Assembly (NCBI RefSeq): GCF_900103605.1
Contig: NZ_FNHY01000002.1
Span: 372,001-436,000 of the forward strand
From: Psychrobacillus sp. OK028
GTDB lineage: Bacteria > Bacillota > Bacilli > Bacillales_A > Planococcaceae
Reading direction: 5' to 3'
Length of the DNA stretch: 64,000 bases
The notes beneath the pieces are model-generated. The model saw only the letters and a program-made list of their open reading frames with translations, was not told where the DNA came from and ran no database searches. Both the position numbers and the translations under genes were made by a program. This document shows, piece after piece, positions 17,821 to 26,450 of the stretch; the first letter of the stretch is position 1; every line of letters starts with the position of its first letter.

Positions 17821-18936
17821 GTGGAACTAACTGAAGAACAGAAAATTGTTATTGAAAAGATTAAAGATAGGAAGATAACCGATATATATTCTTATATTAC
17901 AGAGATTTATCAACCAGAAGCCTTCAAATATGATGAAGATAAAATTGAAGCGAAAAAGAAAGAAGACTATGAAAAAAACATCGATAAAATTGATCCTTAT
18001 TTAAGCAAACAGCAAAAAGTCAACATGCAACATGACTTATTACGTGGTAACAGTTTTGCTTATTCGGATTACACTGAAGATGAAATTGAGGAAATGAAGA
18101 GAAAAATGAGTAATTATAAAGTTAATTACTCAGATTTTGATAAAAAAATAGTTGTAAAAGGTGAAAATATTAAAATCAACACTCTTAGAGAAGAAGTCTT
18201 TTTGATTGAAAATTTATACACCAAAGTTTTAGAGTTCTTAAGCCTTTGGAATTTATTAGAGAAACATCAACTGATTCTATCAATACCAAAAAAGATAACG
18301 AAAAATGATGCAAAGATTTTCTTTTCAAAAATTAGTAAAAGTGACTCTTTGTTAGGTAATCAAATTAAAGTAGATGAAGAAATTATTCCATCAAATGTTA
18401 TAAAATTATCACCGATAGAATTTAATCTGCCTGGGAGTTTTAATGAAAAACATTTTTATAAGAAAAGTGATATTGAGTATGAAAACGTGCAACTTGGAAT
18501 AGATAAAGAATCTTTAATGGTTGTAGAAAGTCATATTGATAAAAAAATTCTTGTATTACCTAACCTGCTGACTTTTGTTCAAGATAAATATAAAACTTCA
18601 GATGAGAAAAAGTATTTTTCTGAAAAAAAGCGAGCTAATTTTGCAATAGGAACATCAATATTAATTGCAATCATATCTTTTGGATTAAGTTACTATTTGG
18701 CGGTCGATAGTACAAGGTTTTGGAAAGAAAACGAGCAGAATCGAAAAGAGCAATCTACTATTATGAACAGTAATCTTGAAAATATAAATGATATTTTATT
18801 AGAGGCAAATCAAGAACTTGAAGAGATTAGAGATTCTATTCAAAATGGAAATGAAGACTTATATGAAAAAATTAATCAAGTGAACACCAGTATGAATACT
18901 ATTAAAGAGGATATCGAGGCTATTAGCGAGAGATAA
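17821..18936 (+). CDS. Membrane-anchored coiled-coil protein, unrecognised
   Basis: A 371-residue protein with a GTG start at 17821, 8 nt after AAGGAGA. Residues 1-270 are soluble and rich in Lys, Glu, Asp and Asn. One hydrophobic segment lies at about 276-296 (FAIGTSILIAIISFGLSYYL). The last 70 residues are strongly coiled-coil-like (NLENINDILLEANQELEEIRDSIQ). The likely topology is an N-terminal cytoplasmic domain, one membrane helix and a coiled coil. No family was recognised. Base composition is more AT-rich than in the core genes, consistent with transfer. Confidence 0.65.
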   Translation: MELTEEQKIVIEKIKDRKITDIYSYITEIYQPEAFKYDEDKIEAKKKEDYEKNIDKIDPYLSKQQKVNMQHDLLRGNSFAYSDYTEDEIEEMKRKMSNYKVNYSDFDKKIVVKGENIKINTLREEVFLIENLYTKVLEFLSLWNLLEKHQLILSIPKKITKNDAKIFFSKISKSDSLLGNQIKVDEEIIPSNVIKLSPIEFNLPGSFNEKHFYKKSDIEYENVQLGIDKESLMVVESHIDKKILVLPNLLTFVQDKYKTSDEKKYFSEKKRANFAIGTSILIAIISFGLSYYLAVDSTRFWKENEQNRKEQSTIMNSNLENINDILLEANQELEEIRDSIQNGNEDLYEKINQVNTSMNTIKEDIEAISER

Positions 18937-19034
18937 GTTCGAGTTTGATAAAGAGTATTTAATTTTGACTCCCTTACCTTTTACCCTTACTATGTCCCCA
19001 TAAAAAATAGCGTTCCAGGGAGGGATGATACACG

Positions 19035-19685
19035 ATGAAAAAACAATATTTTAATCTTATGCAGTTCTTCGAGGGTTATGTACGGAATTACCGAAGAATG
19101 AATTTATCCCAATTACATAATCGCTCCATGTTCACTAAACGGGAAATAGATTACTTTGCCAATCTTGGAGAGATATTGGGCTTTGATACATTCGTAGAAG
19201 ATTCTAAGTTTGACAAGACCAAAGGGCGTTCGAGACCAATGGATATGTCTTGGTGGAAGTGGGATGCTCGAATTGATGATGAACATTTCTTATACTTGGC
19301 TTTGCATTTAGAAAGAGAAAATGTTTGGAGTAAAGATGTCGATACGATTGAAAAGCTATTTTCTCAAACAGAAGAAGGTTATATTCCTCATAATGTGATA
19401 GGGATACAATTCATAGAAACGGCAGATAAAATTGAATTTCTTAACAGCTTAATCATTCAAAAAAATTCTATTCAAAGTTCTAATGTTTTAATGGTTTATC
19501 GCTATTATGATACTGAATTTGAATTAGATCGAGTTTGTGCATATTGCTTTACTCCAAAAGGATTAAGCGAGATAAGAACTGCAATCTGTAAGCAAGATGA
19601 TTCAGGATACTGGTACATGAGCTTTGATGAAGAGTATGCTCCATTTCAAGATAAGGAACTCACTAATTCAGAATTAAAAAGATAA
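19035..19685 (+). CDS. Uncharacterised protein, possible PD-(D/E)XK-like fold
   Basis: A 216-residue soluble protein with a good start (GGGAGGGATGATACACG then ATG). The N-terminal part reads MQFFEGYVRNYRRMNLSQLHNRSM. The central part (about 45-110) reads GEILGFDTFVEDSKF...RPMDMSWWKWDARIDDE..LALHLERENVWSKDVDTIEKLF. The pattern of a conserved Asp in DMSWW, an acidic pair in LERE and Lys in DTIEKL is loosely like nuclease-fold proteins that recognise DNA, but this is a guess from pattern only. No family was recognised. It lies in the island cluster on the same strand as its neighbours. Confidence 0.6.
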   Translation: MKKQYFNLMQFFEGYVRNYRRMNLSQLHNRSMFTKREIDYFANLGEILGFDTFVEDSKFDKTKGRSRPMDMSWWKWDARIDDEHFLYLALHLERENVWSKDVDTIEKLFSQTEEGYIPHNVIGIQFIETADKIEFLNSLIIQKNSIQSSNVLMVYRYYDTEFELDRVCAYCFTPKGLSEIRTAICKQDDSGYWYMSFDEEYAPFQDKELTNSELKR

Positions 19686-19781
19686 ATAGCGTAGATGAAG
19701 GGAAACTGAATGCAGGCGATTACGCAACATTATAATTTGATTCTTATGATGGTTTAGAAGCATCTAAGAAGTATAGGAGAG

Positions 19782-21140
19782 ATGATTTCAATTAATAAAA
19801 AGACTCCATTTGATCGTACCAGAAGTGACGAACCTTTATTAAAAATCCTGATTCATACAGATTCTATTGCTAAGGATTTAATTAATAAAGACAGAATAAT
19901 TGTTTCGTTATTACAAATGTCCTATTTCCCTTTTCTCGAAATTCATTTTACCCCAACGCTTAATGCAAAGATTTTAACGGTTATGTCTGATTTTGGTGTT
20001 GAGCCATGTAAATATTGTTTTTATGAAGATGCAAGATCACATGTCACACTAAAACATGTAAACTATGAAAGTATTATTAGCTTTCATAATAGTAAAGACA
20101 AGCTAATGAGAGAAATAAGTGATAATAGTAAGGTTAAAGTGATAGATTTATTTGCAAGGAATGACGAATTTTATGATTACTTTATCATCGCAAAAGATGA
20201 TGGATTATATCAATCGAATTCAAAACAGTTAACAGATGTTCCTCCAGAGGAAGCTATTGAATTAATAAGGATACTTTTAGTAAACCTTGGTTATTTCTAT
20301 GTTGTTCCAAGATTTAAAATTAATGAAGGGTATTATTACTTATATAGGTTTAAGAAAATATTTAGCGAATTTCAACCCGCATGGTCAATTGTAGTGTCTG
20401 GACAGGGTTGTGGCATTAGTGATGAAATAATGAATCAATTTGATAGCCTATCACAACGGTTAGAATTCATTTGTAGGGCAACAGATAAGGTAAGTTACTA
20501 TTCTTTAAAATATGCAAATAATGACACACAAGATAATACTCTTTATCATTTAGGATATTTAATTATGTTAATTACTGGAGCTTTTGATGATTTAGCATGG
20601 ATATTGACTCAAATTTATGAACTCAAGCTCAGTAAAATGGAAGTAGTTTTAAAAGAACCTGTAAAAAAGACAAGGTTCTATGAACAGCTTCTGGAAAAAA
20701 ACATAAAGTTACACGACTTTCTTACTTCAGATTACACACAAAACGTAATTAAAATGTTTTATCCTATCAGAGATACTCTACAACACAGACAATTTGTAAA
20801 AGGCATGAAATTTAGTAGTAACAGTGGCTATGAAAATAATGTCTTTGCTTTGCCGAAGCATACGGTAGACATATTGAAAAATATAACAGAAGATACAAAG
20901 GAATATGGTTTGGTTTTTTCACATCAAGATACGTTTTTGTTTGACTCTCACGTCTTTGTTTCGAAGGTAACAGAAAACTTTGCGTATATTGTTAATAATA
21001 TACTTGCTTTAATAGATTGGGAACGAATTATTGCTTCATTACCATTGGAAATAGTTGAACAAATAAAAGATTCACACAAAAAATACGAGGAAGGAGTATC
21101 AAACTTTTTAGGATTTGGGGAAACACCAATTTACTTTTAG
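19782..21140 (+). CDS. Uncharacterised protein with HEPN-type motif
   Basis: A 452-residue protein without membrane segments. The N-terminal half includes CKYCF (about 76-80) and DVPPEEAIELIRILLVNLG. The C-terminal half is helical and contains YPIRDTLQH (Arg330, His335). This R-x4-H arrangement in a helix is the hallmark of HEPN domains, many of which are RNases in toxin-antitoxin, Abi and CRISPR systems. The call rests on the motif and helical context only. The start at 19782 has AGGAG very close by, so the true start is uncertain. Confidence 0.6.
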   Translation: MISINKKTPFDRTRSDEPLLKILIHTDSIAKDLINKDRIIVSLLQMSYFPFLEIHFTPTLNAKILTVMSDFGVEPCKYCFYEDARSHVTLKHVNYESIISFHNSKDKLMREISDNSKVKVIDLFARNDEFYDYFIIAKDDGLYQSNSKQLTDVPPEEAIELIRILLVNLGYFYVVPRFKINEGYYYLYRFKKIFSEFQPAWSIVVSGQGCGISDEIMNQFDSLSQRLEFICRATDKVSYYSLKYANNDTQDNTLYHLGYLIMLITGAFDDLAWILTQIYELKLSKMEVVLKEPVKKTRFYEQLLEKNIKLHDFLTSDYTQNVIKMFYPIRDTLQHRQFVKGMKFSSNSGYENNVFALPKHTVDILKNITEDTKEYGLVFSHQDTFLFDSHVFVSKVTENFAYIVNNILALIDWERIIASLPLEIVEQIKDSHKKYEEGVSNFLGFGETPIYF

Positions 21141-21263
21141 TAAATCGTGCATAAAGGATAGTTGTTATACGAGACTTGGATTATTTGAAAATGGAATTCT
21201 GGAACTTGAGTCTGTATATTAAGGATAAATATTAAATAAATTTAGTATTGAAAGGTGATTCAT

Positions 21264-21947
21264 TTGTTTGATGTATTAGAAGTTTTATATGATAAGGGTA
21301 AGGAAAATGAGGAACTTGAAAATTCATTAGTAAATTTTTTAGTTCCTCATTTTCAATCTGAACAAAGTGTCAGAGAGTTTATTGCTGATTGTTATCAGTT
21401 TCCTACTCATGAAACAAAACGGGCATTACACCAATTATATAGATTTATGGCATTATCTAACGAGTTTGAAACTTTAAAAACTGGTTCTGTTAAGGATGGA
21501 TTTCAAGTGTTTTTTTGGATTATTGCAATTGAGGCAATGAATAAAGCTACAACACCTCTATTGAAGAAGCAAAAAATCCAAATCGTTAGGGACTTTTTTA
21601 AAGATAGCATTAGCAGTGACGATCAGAAGATACTTATAAAAAATGTAATAAAACATACGTCTCCAATTGGAACAACAACAATTGAGATTGTTGCTGATAT
21701 GTTTAACACAGTTAGAAATATGGTAGCTCATGAAGGGATATACTGGATGTTTACATTTCCTTCTAATTCAGGAGACTCTAACTTGTGTATTATTCCAAAA
21801 GAGAAAACATCACAACTTTCTACTTATACTATGGGAGAGGGAAATTTAGAAACGTTTACAATCTCTTTAGCTAAAGAAGAAGTGAGAGATATTATTATAA
21901 GAGGTGCTTTGAATTACTTGAAAAAATGGATAGATGACAGAAAGTGA
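21264..21947 (+). CDS. Uncharacterised protein with second HEPN-type motif
   Basis: A 227-residue, mostly helical protein. A TTG start at 21264 is chosen because AAAGGTG lies 6 nt upstream; a GTG at 21255 is inside that site. The motif TVRNMVAHEG (Arg151, His156) is a textbook R-x4-H HEPN signature, preceded by helices with VFFWIIAIEAMNKAT that resemble the first HEPN helix. HEPN proteins often bind or cut RNA. It follows another R-x4-H protein, so the two may work together. No catalytic activity can be shown from the sequence. Confidence 0.65.
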   Translation: MFDVLEVLYDKGKENEELENSLVNFLVPHFQSEQSVREFIADCYQFPTHETKRALHQLYRFMALSNEFETLKTGSVKDGFQVFFWIIAIEAMNKATTPLLKKQKIQIVRDFFKDSISSDDQKILIKNVIKHTSPIGTTTIEIVADMFNTVRNMVAHEGIYWMFTFPSNSGDSNLCIIPKEKTSQLSTYTMGEGNLETFTISLAKEEVRDIIIRGALNYLKKWIDDRK

Positions 21948-22012
21948 TAATTCTTAAAGTAGAAGAGAATCTATTTCACTTATTTGTGTTTCTAATAAAA
22001 GGGGTTATTCAT

Positions 22013-22854
22013 ATGGCAAGAAAAGTTATTCTGAGCAGAAAGGGATTTGACAAATCATCTGGAGGTAAACCAAGTCCAATACTAAACGGAAACCTAATTT
22101 CTCTCCCTATCCCACGTGCAGGAGCAGATGATTTCTATAGTGATTTAGCGATTTCACCAACAGAAAGTTATTTGAATGTTATGCAAGAATTGGGGATAAA
22201 GCATCATTATGAAGGACATTTAGATCCTGATATTCGAAAGTCTATTTTACAAAATAGACCTATTGAATGGAGAGGACTTTTTGGACAGAGCGGGCCATCT
22301 CAAGGAGTGTTAAATAAAATGAAAGTCGGAGAGGAGATATTTTTTTATTTTTTGGTTGGTTTAAAGAAGCTAAAAAAGTAGATGGTAAATGGAAGTACAT
22401 ACATAATGCTCAAAATATACATGCGATTTATGGCTACTTGGAAGTTGATGGAGTATTTGATATTAAGAAAGGTGAAGTTCTGCCGTCATGGGCAAAGTAC
22501 CATCAACATTATAGAAATAAGGAAGAATATGAAACAAAGAGAAACGTAATTTATATGGCTACTGAATCCTTTACGACCTCCGCAGACAAATTAGGTTATG
22601 GTGTGTTCAATTATAATGAAGACCTTGTACTTACCAAGAAGGGTTCAAATAAGAGATCTTTATGGGAACTTCCTTCTTGTTTTCAGACAGAGAAACAAAA
22701 TTTTAAATGTGGACTAAGCGAATGGAATGTTAATAAAGATGGATCTGTTGAGGTACAACCATTAGGACAAGTCCAAGAAATATTTGTTAGCGAGAATCCA
22801 GAGGTCGTAGCTTGGGCTGAGAGTCTAATCACTAATAGTTCAATTTATCAATAA
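22013..22854 (+). pseudogene. Nmad3-like nucleotide-modification-associated protein, frameshifted
   Basis: Two adjacent frames encode one protein. The first (22013 to about 22350) begins KVILSRKGFDKSSGGKPSPI and contains LPIPRAG, HLDPDI, WRGLFGQSGPSQGVL. The second continues GWFKEAKK...IHAIYGYLEVDG, LPSWAKYHQH and runs to 22854. This is the order of Nmad3 proteins, which are associated with phage and defence nucleotide-modification loci. The break lies between T7 (22340-22346) and T6 (22348-22353) runs; one additional T restores FFGWFK. It could be a true mutation, a phase-variable or programmed shift, or a sequence error. ATG at 22013 follows AAAAGGGG. Confidence 0.75.
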
Positions 22855-22924
22855 AAAAATCTGCATTATCACCTAATATTTATAATAAGACGGGCTTGCG
22901 TTATGCTTGCCCGCTAAATCAAAA

Positions 22925-23239
22925 TTAGGATACTTTCTTTATAAAATTATACAATAAATTTCCAGGACTTGTTTTTGAATGGTATTCATCATTTTCTGCT
23001 TGCCCATCGCTAAAAGAAGGTGTTTCTACGTCTATATCTAAATTAAGATCTATTTCGTAAGAACGGCGTAATACTTGATGAAAAACCGCTTTTTCTAATG
23101 TTAATTCTAAACTATTTTTATCAATCCCACGTTCTTTACAAGCATCTTTAAATTTTCTACCTTCATTGTAAAACTCGACATCGCTGGAAACGCAAAAAAT
23201 ACAATATCCTTGTTCGATGACTAATTTTCCCTTCTATGA
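22925..23239 (-). pseudogene. Start-less coding fragment on minus strand
   Basis: About 105 codons are open on the minus strand to a TAA at 22925, with protein-like sequence: EQGYCIFCVSSDVEFYNEGRKF, KERGIDKNSLELTLEKAVF, LDIDVETPSFSD. No start codon with a ribosome binding site exists in this frame. Immediately upstream another frame reads PPKTVKEVIIEGKISH, so a frameshift near 23215 may have split a longer gene. No family was recognised. Confidence 0.4.
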
Positions 23240-23577
23240 TTACTTCTTTTACTGTCTTAGGAGGAGCTGACTTATTTAAGTACATTACAGATGAAGAGTC
23301 TCCCTTTAATAAAGAATGGTATAATTGGCAACTTGGGATGGGAATGGGGAAAATTACAATGGTCTTGATATAAACTAAGGAACGATACATATAAAAAGTG
23401 TCTTTAGTAAAAATATCACTTTATCCGACGGTTTGCTTAAATTAGTCCAGCCTACCTTCGGAACTTCAGTTAATTTAACATAAAAAAGTTATACACAGTC
23501 TAATCACAACACTTTAATTACTTACGCATTTATTTTATTTCTGCTACGATAAACCCATTATGAGAGGAGGACACGGA
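23240..23577. other. Unassigned gap before the DUF7662-like gene
   Basis: No complete gene is supported. Overlapping short frames exist on both strands (plus-strand 45 codons at 23236-23373). The final 100 bp is the likely promoter region of the following gene. Confidence 0.4.
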
Positions 23578-23844
23578 ATGCCTAAAATATCAGTTTATCT
23601 TCCATTAAGCCATTACCTTGAGCAACAAGTTTCTGCAGGGAAAAGTTTAGTGAAGCTATCTTTTAATGAAATTGAAAACCTAATTAAAGGTGAATTACCC
23701 CCAACTGCGAGAAATAATAGGAATTGGTGGGCAAATTCTTATAACGAAAAGTCAAGACAGTGCAGTGCTTGGTTAGATTATAATTGGATAAAGGAAGATG
23801 TAAAACTTAAAGAGGAATATGTGGTTTTTCGATATAAGACATAG
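23578..23844 (+). CDS. DUF7662-like small protein
   Basis: An 88-residue protein. It has the pattern YLPLSHYLEQQ, VKLSFNEIENLIKGELPPTAR and NWWANSYNEKSRQCSAWL, which resembles the short domain known as DUF7662, often found near restriction or other DNA-targeting genes. ATG 23578 is chosen because GAGAGGAGG lies 7 nt upstream; the in-frame ATG at 23560 precedes that site. It may recognise DNA or serve as an accessory factor. Function is inference. Confidence 0.65.
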   Translation: MPKISVYLPLSHYLEQQVSAGKSLVKLSFNEIENLIKGELPPTARNNRNWWANSYNEKSRQCSAWLDYNWIKEDVKLKEEYVVFRYKT

Positions 23845-23960
23845 ACTTATATCTAATCATAAGAATGAAATTTCAGTTGAATAGTTAGCATTATTGGTGA
23901 AAAGGAAAGTTTTCTACATTATCCTTTACGGAATAGAGAGACCCCCTTCTTATTAATGAA

Positions 23961-24098
23961 CGCTTGAAGCATCGTGTAAAGAAGGGTATCTATCATATAC
24001 AACACGCTAATAACTTCAATAATCGCTTAAAAGGATGGTTGGAACGTTTCCAAGGTTGTGGGAACACATTATACGGTAAAAGAAATTTAAAATTTTGA
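23961..24098 (+). pseudogene. Remnant of an IS1595-type (ISXO2-like) transposase
   Basis: About 45 codons read LKHRVKKGIYHIQHANNFNNRLKGWLERFQGCGNTLYG before a stop at 24096. The words YHIQH-N-NN-RLKGWLERF match the C-terminal part of IS1595-family transposases. The rest of the transposase and both ends are missing. It shows past insertion-sequence activity in the island. The remainder of 23845-24189 holds nothing else I can support. Confidence 0.6.
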
Positions 24099-24189
24099 AA
24101 CAGCTGTTTAAGGACGGATTTTGATTAAATACCTGTTTTAGATGAACAATAAGCTGAAATAAATTATTTAATTTTGAAGGAGATTTAAT

Positions 24190-25887
24190 ATGTGTTATGA
24201 AGAAGTCAAGTCTATGAAGTTTTTAATGGACAAGCCACACTATTTTAACGAGCGTGATAAAATTATCAAAAATACAATTTTTAGCTATTTGGAAATAGGG
24301 TATGTCCCTCTCGATACTGGAGATGAATTTGAAGGAGAATCATTGATATTAGTTGATGATTGTGTTTATATTGTTTGCCCATGGATTGATGATGAATTCG
24401 TGGTTGAGAGTTTTTTTAATAGCATTGCAACGGATTTTAAAATAGATTTAGAAAAAAAGCAATTAGTTAGTAATGCATTATCAGGTCTCAAAGATTATAG
24501 ACCTATTAACAATAGGACGATTAATGACATACAAGAATATAAAAAAACATACCGTAGAGCAATTTTGGAAAGTGAAATTTTTAAAGAGACTATTATCCAT
24601 TTACAAAGCAAAAGTAAAGTATCAACTTCAATTGGCTTTATAAATCATAGTGAGGATGATAGTTCTGTACTGCCGTATCAATGCTATGTTTTGTTAATTG
24701 ATAATGAAGCAATTGTAATAAATATCTTTGTAGATGTTTACATAAATAAACCACATGAACTACAAATTGATAAATATAAGTATTATATTTCAGAGTTAGA
24801 AATTAAAAATAATAATATTAAAATTAATTCTTACTCTCTACATAGTAATAAAAACTTTAACATTTCTAATGAACAGATTAGTTTTATAGAATTGCATAAT
24901 GAAAAACTATTTGAAATTAATAATGAAAATGAAATTCGGAAGGAGAAAAAAATTTTGAAATTAATTCAAAGAAAAGCATTAGAGCTTACGAGTGAAGTTA
25001 ACGCAAAAGAGTTATTATTAAATTTTATTCGAAAATATACAAACGATTATTATAAAGACTTAAAAAATCATGTTTTTATATCCTTAGAAGAGAATATACA
25101 TAATCTTCCAAAAGAATTTATTGAAAAATTAAATTTATTAATAAGTCTTTTCAGAAATAAAGAATATATTAAGAATGAAATTGAAGACAAGTACGACGTA
25201 TATATATTAACTTTTGCATTGCAATACGCATCTATAATTTTTTATTCGGATCGTTTTAAATCAAATTTCAAAGATTATATAAAAGATACAACTAATATGA
25301 CTTTGACAGAAAGCTTATTATATTTTTTTGAAATTACGGGTGTTCAGATGTTTGAAATAAATAATGAGCTTATACACTATTTAATATCTAAAAAAATGAT
25401 CATTTATAATGAGGATTTATCAAAACAATTAACTGCAATTAATGAAATTTTAAAGGAGCATGTAGAAATTACTAAATTAGCTTTATTTGAAAGATCATTA
25501 ATGAATGAGTTTGAATCATCAATAACGATTAATATGATTGATGAGATGAATGGTTATGAGTTTGAATTATTTATAGTAGAATTATTTACAAAAATGGGCT
25601 TTAAAGCAGAGGTTACTAAGGGGTCTAATGATCAAGGAATAGATATAATTGCACGTAATTCTATTGAAATGATCGGCATTCAAGCAAAGTGTTATAACAT
25701 TGAAAATAGAGTAACAAATAAAGCTGTGCAAGAAGTATATACAGGTCTAAATTATTATAATTTAAGGAAGGGTATAGTAATATCTAATTCCTGTTATACG
25801 GAAAGTGCAAAAGAGTTAGCCCAAAAAAATGATGTTATTTTATGGGATAGAAACCATTTAGAAAAATACTTACAGTTATATTTTTAA
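24190..25887 (+). CDS. Mrr-like restriction endonuclease domain protein
   Basis: A 565-residue protein. Residues 453-565 form an Mrr_cat-type PD-(D/E)XK nuclease domain: MNGYEFELFIVELFTKMGF, GSNDQGIDIIA (Asp485), GIQAKCY (Gln498, Lys500) and KGIVISNS. This domain cleaves DNA, often modified DNA, in type IV restriction. The first about 450 residues are unrecognised, AT-rich-coded and Asn/Lys/Glu/Ile-rich, with no obvious helicase or methyl-binding motif. They may recognise the target. GAAGGAGATTTAAT supports the ATG at 24190. It is followed by a strong terminator and appears monocistronic. Confidence 0.8.
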   Translation: MCYEEVKSMKFLMDKPHYFNERDKIIKNTIFSYLEIGYVPLDTGDEFEGESLILVDDCVYIVCPWIDDEFVVESFFNSIATDFKIDLEKKQLVSNALSGLKDYRPINNRTINDIQEYKKTYRRAILESEIFKETIIHLQSKSKVSTSIGFINHSEDDSSVLPYQCYVLLIDNEAIVINIFVDVYINKPHELQIDKYKYYISELEIKNNNIKINSYSLHSNKNFNISNEQISFIELHNEKLFEINNENEIRKEKKILKLIQRKALELTSEVNAKELLLNFIRKYTNDYYKDLKNHVFISLEENIHNLPKEFIEKLNLLISLFRNKEYIKNEIEDKYDVYILTFALQYASIIFYSDRFKSNFKDYIKDTTNMTLTESLLYFFEITGVQMFEINNELIHYLISKKMIIYNEDLSKQLTAINEILKEHVEITKLALFERSLMNEFESSITINMIDEMNGYEFELFIVELFTKMGFKAEVTKGSNDQGIDIIARNSIEMIGIQAKCYNIENRVTNKAVQEVYTGLNYYNLRKGIVISNSCYTESAKELAQKNDVILWDRNHLEKYLQLYF

Positions 25888-25972
25888 TGGCTATGTAAAA
25901 GGAAAAGGTTGATAAACTGAAGCAACATTTTAGTTCAATAATCATGAAATGTTAATCTTTAATAAAACATAG

Positions 25973-26006
25973 AACGACCACCTATAGTCTATAGGTGGTC
26001 GTTTTT
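25973..26006. terminator. Bidirectional terminator after the Mrr-like gene
   Basis: AACGACCACCTATAG and CTATAGGTGGTCGTT form a long near-perfect stem with a minimal loop and T run. Confidence 0.9.
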
Positions 26007-26008
26007 AT

Positions 26009-26450
26009 TTACAGAGAGTTTAATAGTCCTCTGTGATTATTTTTCGGTGAATTCACCTCACTGGAAACAGCATAAGCCTCCATGAAGGATGCATCGTAAG
26101 GGATTAACAACCTTTTCAATGTTTCTTTTTCTTGTAGTTTAGTTAACCATATCTTTTCATCTTCAGGTCTTAAAATCACAGGCATACGGTCATGTATATC
26201 GGATACTAACGAGTTTGCTTCCGTTGTCAAAATCGTACAAGAATGAATGGTTTTCCCCTCTGGAGACTTCCATGATTCCCATAAACCCGCAACGCAAAAC
26301 TTCATCGGATTTCATTTTGATTCGCACGGGTGTCTCACCACAATCTTGCTTTTTCCACTCGTAGAAAGAATCCATTGGTATTATGCAACGTCTTTTAATA
26401 AAAGCATTACGATAACTGGGCTTTTCATCTACTGTTTCAGAACAGGAAAG
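26009..26450 (-). pseudogene. SRAP (YedK/HMCES-type) peptidase, broken
   Basis: Minus-strand pieces of a SOS-response-associated peptidase (abasic-site-shielding) family protein. One frame reads SETVDEKPSYRNAFIKRRCIIPMDSFYEWKK; the next reads FCVAGLWESWKSPEG, SCTILTTEAN, IHDRMPVIL and VSSEVNSP to a stop at 26009. The frames are joined by a one-base shift near 26285. The N-terminus, including the catalytic Cys2 and the start, is missing (the sequence before SETV is unrelated). The gene is therefore dead by two independent lesions. Confidence 0.8.

Noticed and set aside
19686-19781. Short coding-like words (DEGKLNAGDYATL, FDSYDGLEASKKYRRD) between two island genes
   Set aside because: They are interrupted by a stop and too short to call a pseudogene.
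23236-23373. 45-codon plus-strand frame starting MITSFTVLGG
   Set aside because: It reads like protein but has no ribosome binding site and conflicts with the minus-strand fragment. It is kept only as a note on the degenerate region.
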